Below, in pieces: positions 59,842-64,000 of a DNA stretch of 64,000 nt. The translations under genes were made by a program, and so were the position numbers. Each line of letters opens with the position of its first letter. The first letter of the stretch is position 1. Location of the stretch: assembly GCA_049598145.1 (NCBI GenBank), contig JBMYNJ010000001.1, positions 51,167 to 115,166 on the forward strand. The letters run 5' to 3'. The notes under the pieces were generated by a model that did not search any database, was not told where the DNA came from, and saw nothing but the letters and a program-made list of their open reading frames with translations. This stretch comes from WTJH01 sp049598145 (lineage in GTDB: Bacteria; Bacteroidota; Bacteroidia; Flavobacteriales; Flavobacteriaceae).

Positions 59842-60336
59842 ATGAATGCATTGAAGCTTTTAATTGCCTTTGGTTGTTGCTTTTGGATTTCCTGTCAGGA
59901 GGAACCGAAAAAAGCAGGGAATGAAAAAGTGAAAAGCCTTAATTATGCAGGGCTAAAACCTTTAATCAATCAAAAAAGCGAAAAGGTACAAGTGGTGAAC
60001 TTTTGGGCGACATGGTGTGCTCCATGCGTTAAAGAGCTCCCTTATTTTGAGGAGATTAACCGGTTGGAAAACGTCGAGGTGTTGCTGGTAAGCCTGGATT
60101 TTCCAGACCACAAACAAACGCGATTACTTCCTTTTCTAGACCAGCATCGAATCCAATCTGAAGTTGTACATCTGGATGATCCCAATGAGCAATTTTGGAT
60201 CGATCAGATTTCTCCAAGTTGGAGTGGGGCACTTCCGGCCACTATAATTTACAACTCAACCCAGCGCGGCTTTTACGAAAAGTCTTTTACCCAAGAGGAA
60301 TTAAGTCAATTAATAGAAACCTATTTAAAACCCTAA
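59842..60336 (+). CDS. TlpA-like thioredoxin-fold lipoprotein
   Basis: A 164-residue lipoprotein (FWISCQEEPKK). The redox motif WCAPC (Cys59, Cys62) lies in VVNFWATWCAPCVKELP. It should act in the periplasm as a thiol-disulfide reductase. A TACCTTTA -7-like element lies at 59829-59836. It begins 55 bases after the PUL and may be independent. Confidence 0.88.
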   Translation: MNALKLLIAFGCCFWISCQEEPKKAGNEKVKSLNYAGLKPLINQKSEKVQVVNFWATWCAPCVKELPYFEEINRLENVEVLLVSLDFPDHKQTRLLPFLDQHRIQSEVVHLDDPNEQFWIDQISPSWSGALPATIIYNSTQRGFYEKSFTQEELSQLIETYLKP

Positions 60337-60341
60337 TTATT

Positions 60342-60947
60342 ATGATGTATGCTATTTTAATACTGTTTCATTTCTTCGTCGAGATACAACCGTCTGTAGA
60401 AACAAATCCGGGCTACACTGTAGGCGATGTAGCGACCGATTTTTCTTTACCTAATGTCGATGGCAAGCAAGTATCCTTAGCCGATTATCCTGCGGCCAAG
60501 GGATTTATTGTGGTGTTTACCTGCAACACCTGTCCCTATTCTGTGGCTTATGAAGACCGAATTATCGCGCTCGATCAGCAATTTAAAGATCAAGGCTTTC
60601 CGGTAATTGCGATCAATCCAAACGATCCTGCTGCTCGGGCGGGGGAAGAAATGGAAAAGATGCAAAAAAGAGCCCAAGAAAAGGAGTTTAGCTTTCCATA
60701 TCTTCAAGACGTAGGCCAGAAGATTTATCCCCAATATGGGGCTACAAGAACCCCACACGTTTTTGTTTTAAACAAACAGGACGGAAAAAATACAGTCGCT
60801 TATATCGGGGCTATAGACAACAGCTCTCGAAATGCAGCTGAAGTAACGGAAACCTATGTGGCCGATGCGGTGAATGCCTTATTGAAAGGCCAAAAGCCAG
60901 ACGTTCAAGAGACCAAAGCCATAGGCTGCTCCATTAAAACGTTGTAA
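60342..60947 (+). CDS. Thioredoxin/peroxiredoxin-like protein
   Basis: A 201-residue protein with an N-terminal hydrophobic segment (MMYAILILFHFFVE). The redoxin core VATDFSLPNVDGKQVSLADYP is followed by VFTCNTCPYSVAYEDR (Cys61, Cys64). The CxxCPY pattern is found in redoxin-domain proteins of Bacteroidetes. It follows the TlpA gene by 5 bases; the longer frame from 60195 inside tlpA is rejected. Confidence 0.85.
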   Translation: MMYAILILFHFFVEIQPSVETNPGYTVGDVATDFSLPNVDGKQVSLADYPAAKGFIVVFTCNTCPYSVAYEDRIIALDQQFKDQGFPVIAINPNDPAARAGEEMEKMQKRAQEKEFSFPYLQDVGQKIYPQYGATRTPHVFVLNKQDGKNTVAYIGAIDNSSRNAAEVTETYVADAVNALLKGQKPDVQETKAIGCSIKTL

Positions 60948-60959
60948 GGGGAATTTGGT

Positions 60960-62756
60960 TTAGTCGTTTAACTTCAGAACGGCCATAAATGCTTGTTGGG
61001 GGATTTCTACATTCCCCACTTGGCGCATTTTCTTTTTCCCTTTCTTTTGCTTTTCAAGGAGTTTTCGTTTTCGGGTGATATCTCCCCCATAACATTTGGC
61101 GGTAACGTCTTTTCGAAGAGCCTTGATGGTTTCCCTGGAGATAATCTTAGCTCCAATGGCGGCCTGGATGGGAATATCGAATTGTTGTCTGGGAATGAGT
61201 TCCCGTAATTTTTCACACATCTTTTTGCCTATGGTGTAAGCATTATCCGCATGAACAAGGGCCGAAAGAGCATCCACCTGATTGGAATTGAGCAGGATAT
61301 CTACCTTAACCAATTTGGAGGGCCTTAGTCCAATAGGGGAATAGTCGAAAGAAGCATAGCCTTTGGAAACGGTTTTTAAGCGATCATAAAAATCAAAAAC
61401 AATTTCCGATAAGGGCATATCAAAGCTGAGTTCTACTCGTTCCGGGGTGAGGTAGGTTTGGTTTTTAATTTCCCCGCGTTTTTCAATACAAAGAGTCATC
61501 ACATTCCCCACGAAGTCGGCTTTGGTAATGATAGAGGCCTTGATATAAGGTTCTTCCACTCGATCCAAAACAGAAGGATCGGGGAGGTCCGAAGGGTTGT
61601 TTACCAAAATTATTTCGGTGGGCTCTTTTTTACTAAAGGCATGATAAGAAACGTTCGGCACTGTGGTGATCACAGTCATGTTAAATTCCCGTTCCAAGCG
61701 CTCCTGAATAATTTCCAGATGGAGCATCCCTAAAAATCCACAGCGGAATCCAAAGCCAAGTGCTGCCGAACTTTCGGGCTGAAACACCAGAGATGCGTCG
61801 TTGAGTTGCAGCTTTTCCATACTGGAGCGGAGTTCTTCATAGTCTTCCGTATCAACCGGATAAATTCCAGCAAATACCATAGGTTTTACTAATTCAAATC
61901 CGGCAATGGGGGTAGCAGTAGGGTTTTGGCTTAAGGTGAGCGTATCACCTACTTGAACTTCTTTGGCATCTTTTATCCCTGTGATGAGATAGCCAACATC
62001 TCCTGTCAGAATTTCTTTTTTAGGCTCTTGATTGAGTTTTAACGTTCCAATTTCATCCGCAAAATAATCGTTCCCTGTAGCCATAAATCGGATTTTTTCG
62101 CCTTTGCGAATGGAACCATTCATGACTCGGAAATAGGTTTCGACTCCACGAAAAGGATTGTAGACCGAATCGAAGATAAGAGCCTGAAGGGGAGCATTTG
62201 GTTCACCTGTCGGAGCTGGAACTCGTTCGATGATCGCATGAAGTATTTCTTGAATCCCCAAGCCTGTTTTAGCTGAGGCAGGAATGACCTCTTCAGGGGC
62301 GCAGCCCAAGAGGTCTACGATATCGTCTGTGACTTCTTCAGGATTGGCTGAGGGGAGGTCTACTTTGTTCAAAACCGGAATAATTTCCAGATCGTTTTCT
62401 AGAGCCAAGTACAGATTTGAAATGGTTTGTGCCTGAATGCTCTGAGCGGCATCAACCACCAGTAGTGCTCCTTCACAAGCAGCGATGGAACGTGAAACCT
62501 CATAGGAAAAATCGACATGACCAGGGGTGTCGATTAAATTGAAAACATAGGTTTCTCCTTGGTGTTTATAGGTCATCTGGATCGCGTGCGATTTGATCGT
62601 AATTCCTCTTTCGCGCTCCAAGTCCATATCATCCAAAAGCTGATCCTGTTTTTCACGATCACTAATGGCGCCGGTGGCATCTAACAGACGATCGGCCAGG
62701 GTGCTTTTCCCGTGATCGATATGGGCGATAATGCAAAAATTTCGGATATTTTTCAT
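60960..62756 (-). CDS. lepA: Elongation factor 4 (LepA)
   Basis: A 598-residue translational GTPase that can back-translocate or rescue stalled ribosomes. G1 is AHIDHGKST and G3 is DTPGHVDF. The C-terminal LepA-specific domain (PLSEIVFDFYDRLKTVSKGYASFDY, GGDITRKRKLLEKQKKGKKKMR) is complete. An AGGAGG-type Shine-Dalgarno lies before the ATG (about 62763-62770), which is unusual for this lineage. Confidence 0.97.
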   Translation of the reverse strand: MKNIRNFCIIAHIDHGKSTLADRLLDATGAISDREKQDQLLDDMDLERERGITIKSHAIQMTYKHQGETYVFNLIDTPGHVDFSYEVSRSIAACEGALLVVDAAQSIQAQTISNLYLALENDLEIIPVLNKVDLPSANPEEVTDDIVDLLGCAPEEVIPASAKTGLGIQEILHAIIERVPAPTGEPNAPLQALIFDSVYNPFRGVETYFRVMNGSIRKGEKIRFMATGNDYFADEIGTLKLNQEPKKEILTGDVGYLITGIKDAKEVQVGDTLTLSQNPTATPIAGFELVKPMVFAGIYPVDTEDYEELRSSMEKLQLNDASLVFQPESSAALGFGFRCGFLGMLHLEIIQERLEREFNMTVITTVPNVSYHAFSKKEPTEIILVNNPSDLPDPSVLDRVEEPYIKASIITKADFVGNVMTLCIEKRGEIKNQTYLTPERVELSFDMPLSEIVFDFYDRLKTVSKGYASFDYSPIGLRPSKLVKVDILLNSNQVDALSALVHADNAYTIGKKMCEKLRELIPRQQFDIPIQAAIGAKIISRETIKALRKDVTAKCYGGDITRKRKLLEKQKKGKKKMRQVGNVEIPQQAFMAVLKLND

Positions 62757-62781
62757 AACGGCTCCTCCTTACATAGCCTTG

Positions 62782-62789
62782 CAAATATA
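62782..62789 (-). promoter_or_regulatory. Candidate -7 box for lepA
   Basis: The minus strand reads TATATTTG (TAnnTTTG), 25 bases before the lepA ATG. Confidence 0.45.
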
Positions 62790-62876
62790 GCTTTTTGTCA
62801 GCATCCAGGAGATTTGCGAATAGAAATAATAGCTACCTTTAGAGGCCTGATAAAGAAACTTTTTAATTGCTAGCTT

Positions 62877-63746
62877 ATGTGGAGAACCGTCCTTAGAATC
62901 TTTCTTGCTTTAACCTTTTTTTTCTCGGCCTATACGAAGTTTGTAGGACCGGGCTTTTTTGAATTGACTTTGATTGACCAACACATCGCTTCCAGCAGAG
63001 TTTTTGCCGCATGGCTTACACGTTTAATTATTGGGATTGAAGTGGTTTTGGGTCTGCTGTTGCTGTGGAAAATTGCCTTGCGAAAAACTCTTTGGGTGGT
63101 GTTGGCCATGTTGTTGGTCTTTAGTTTGCATTTAGGGTATTTATGGGCCATAGGCGATACCGAAAATTGTGGTTGTTTTGGGGAACTCTTGGCCATGAGC
63201 CCTGCCGAATCTATTCTTAAGAATGTAGGATTAATCATCATAACCCTTTTGCTATTTCCCAGTGCTAAGCGCGAATATTTTCAATGGAAAAAGGGTTTTT
63301 GGATTTCTGCTCTAGGCATCGGAGGAACTTTCATAGCCCTTCCTATTCAGAAACCTGAGGCAGAGCAATTCCAAGCCTTTCATGCATTTGAGGGGGCCTC
63401 AAGAGTCGATTTATTATCGGGAGAAAAGGTGGTGGCTATCTTTAACCTGGATTGCGAACACTGTCAAGAAGCGGCTACAGCTATGGGGAAGCTACAACGG
63501 CAAAATCCGGATAAATTTCCGGAGACCTATGTGTTGTATTTCCAGGAAGGTGTTTCTACCCCAGAGGATTTTGAGGGTTTAACCCAAACCCAATACCCAT
63601 ATCTGATGATTGAAGTTGATACTTTTTTTGACTTAATTGGGAATAGCCCCCCTCGATTATATCATTTGAAGAATGGAAAGATTGCCCATAAAATTGATGC
63701 CGATTTTAGCGAAACGTTAAGTTCAATTTTTGGCTTACAGCCCTGA
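62877..63746 (+). CDS. DoxX/MauE family membrane protein with thioredoxin-like C-terminus (BT_3928-like)
   Basis: A 289-residue protein with about four or five N-terminal membrane helices (to about residue 150), holding the motif WAIGDTENCGCFGEL. The soluble C-terminal half looks thioredoxin-like, with LDCEHCQEAATAMGKLQ (CxxC). MauE/DoxX proteins often serve disulfide or electron-transfer chains. The exact partner is unknown. A TACCTTTA element at 62834-62841 precedes it. Confidence 0.78.
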   Translation: MWRTVLRIFLALTFFFSAYTKFVGPGFFELTLIDQHIASSRVFAAWLTRLIIGIEVVLGLLLLWKIALRKTLWVVLAMLLVFSLHLGYLWAIGDTENCGCFGELLAMSPAESILKNVGLIIITLLLFPSAKREYFQWKKGFWISALGIGGTFIALPIQKPEAEQFQAFHAFEGASRVDLLSGEKVVAIFNLDCEHCQEAATAMGKLQRQNPDKFPETYVLYFQEGVSTPEDFEGLTQTQYPYLMIEVDTFFDLIGNSPPRLYHLKNGKIAHKIDADFSETLSSIFGLQP

Positions 63747-63761
63747 TTTTAGTAGAAATCG

Positions 63762-63769
63762 TACTTTTG
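63762..63769 (+). promoter_or_regulatory. Candidate -7 box for dus
   Basis: TACTTTTG (TAnnTTTG), only 4 bases before the dus ATG, implying a leaderless transcript if used. Confidence 0.35.
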
Positions 63770-63773
63770 TTTC

Positions 63774-64000
63774 ATGGTACGAATAGGCTCCATTGAGTTG
63801 GGAGAATTTCCTTTACTATTGGCTCCCATGGAAGATGTGAGTGATCCCCCTTTCAGGGCTTTGTGTAAAGAGAACGGCGCTGATGTGGTTTACACGGAAT
63901 TTATTTCCAGTGAAGGCTTGATCAGAGATGCAGCGAAAAGTGTCCAGAAGCTCGATATTTATGAAAAAGAACGCCCGGTAGGTATCCAAATATTTGGAGC
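63774..64000 (+). CDS. dusB: tRNA-dihydrouridine synthase, partial (C-terminus outside window)
   Basis: The plus strand opens from ATG 63774 to the window edge (75 codons). It reads LGEFPLLLAPMEDVSDPPFRALCKENGADVVYTEFISSEGLI, the FMN-binding start of the Dus family, then RPVGIQIFGA. It reduces uridine to dihydrouridine in tRNA. DusB is the usual Bacteroidetes assignment; the subtype is inference. Confidence 0.88.
   Translation, partial: MVRIGSIELGEFPLLLAPMEDVSDPPFRALCKENGADVVYTEFISSEGLIRDAAKSVQKLDIYEKERPVGIQIFG

Noticed and set aside
60195..60341. Upstream extension of the thioredoxin-like gene
   Set aside because: It lies inside the TlpA-like gene in another frame; the ATG at 60342 matches a normal hydrophobic N-terminus.
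1..64000. CRISPR arrays, insertion sequences, prophage
   Set aside because: No spaced direct repeats, transposase, integrase or phage structural genes were seen in any frame.

Overview
The window looks like chromosomal DNA of a marine member of the Bacteroidota, most likely Flavobacteriaceae. Evidence: a SusC/SusD glycan-uptake locus; a SprE/PorW-type gliding and type IX secretion lipoprotein; lineage families (DUF4292, DUF4837, DUF4254, DUF5687, GLPGLI-like, head-GIN adhesin-like); promoters with the Bacteroidetes -7 box TAnnTTTG; almost no Shine-Dalgarno sequences; and an F-type ATP synthase operon without beta and epsilon genes. Coding density is very high. I see no phage, transposase, integrase or CRISPR array.

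Layout. 1-4.3 kb (minus): truncated envC, a DUF4292 lipoprotein, a nucleotidyltransferase, dut and two small membrane proteins. 4.3-12.5 kb (minus): sprE, bactofilin, atpZ and atpBEFHAG, ending in a clear intrinsic terminator; two further stem-loops lie inside the operon. 12.5-28.7 kb: an ABC transporter, a ferredoxin-type reductase, GT9 plus DUF4254, a GLPGLI-like protein, purD, surface-glycan genes, a GH3-like ligase, an M23 peptidase, tatA, a DUF4837 lipoprotein, pgk, holB and a methyltransferase. 28.7-31.1 kb: mnmG, bracketed by two perfect 16-bp parS sites in inverted orientation. 31-39.2 kb: ybeY, gltX, an SPFH protein, glnS, folB, tRNA-Cys(GCA), a LysE exporter, a DUF2807 protein and rnr.

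39.24-39.74 kb is a roughly 500-bp AT-rich non-coding gap with three perfect and two near-perfect DnaA boxes. I propose it as the chromosomal origin. The parS pair lies 8.6-10.9 kb away, rnpA is close by, and most genes to the left read away from it.

39.7-46.9 kb: rpiB, an ElaA-like acetyltransferase, rnpA overlapping an M1 peptidase, a metallo-hydrolase, a SulP transporter with STAS domain and a universal stress protein. 47.0-59.8 kb (plus): a complete polysaccharide utilisation locus: a membrane sensor-regulator with beta-propeller, Y_Y_Y and LuxR-type HTH on one chain, SusC, SusD, a surface lipoprotein with three copies of one glycan-binding-like module, and three GH16 glucanases. The expected substrate is laminarin or another beta-1,3-glucan. 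59.8-64 kb: two thioredoxin-fold proteins, lepA, a DoxX/MauE-like protein and the start of a dus gene.

Working together: the PUL sensor probably reads glycan fragments in the periplasm and activates susCD; surface lipoproteins and GH16 enzymes capture and cut the glucan, and SusCD imports the oligosaccharides. The parS sites and candidate oriC point to this being the origin-proximal part of the chromosome, in keeping with the many housekeeping genes.
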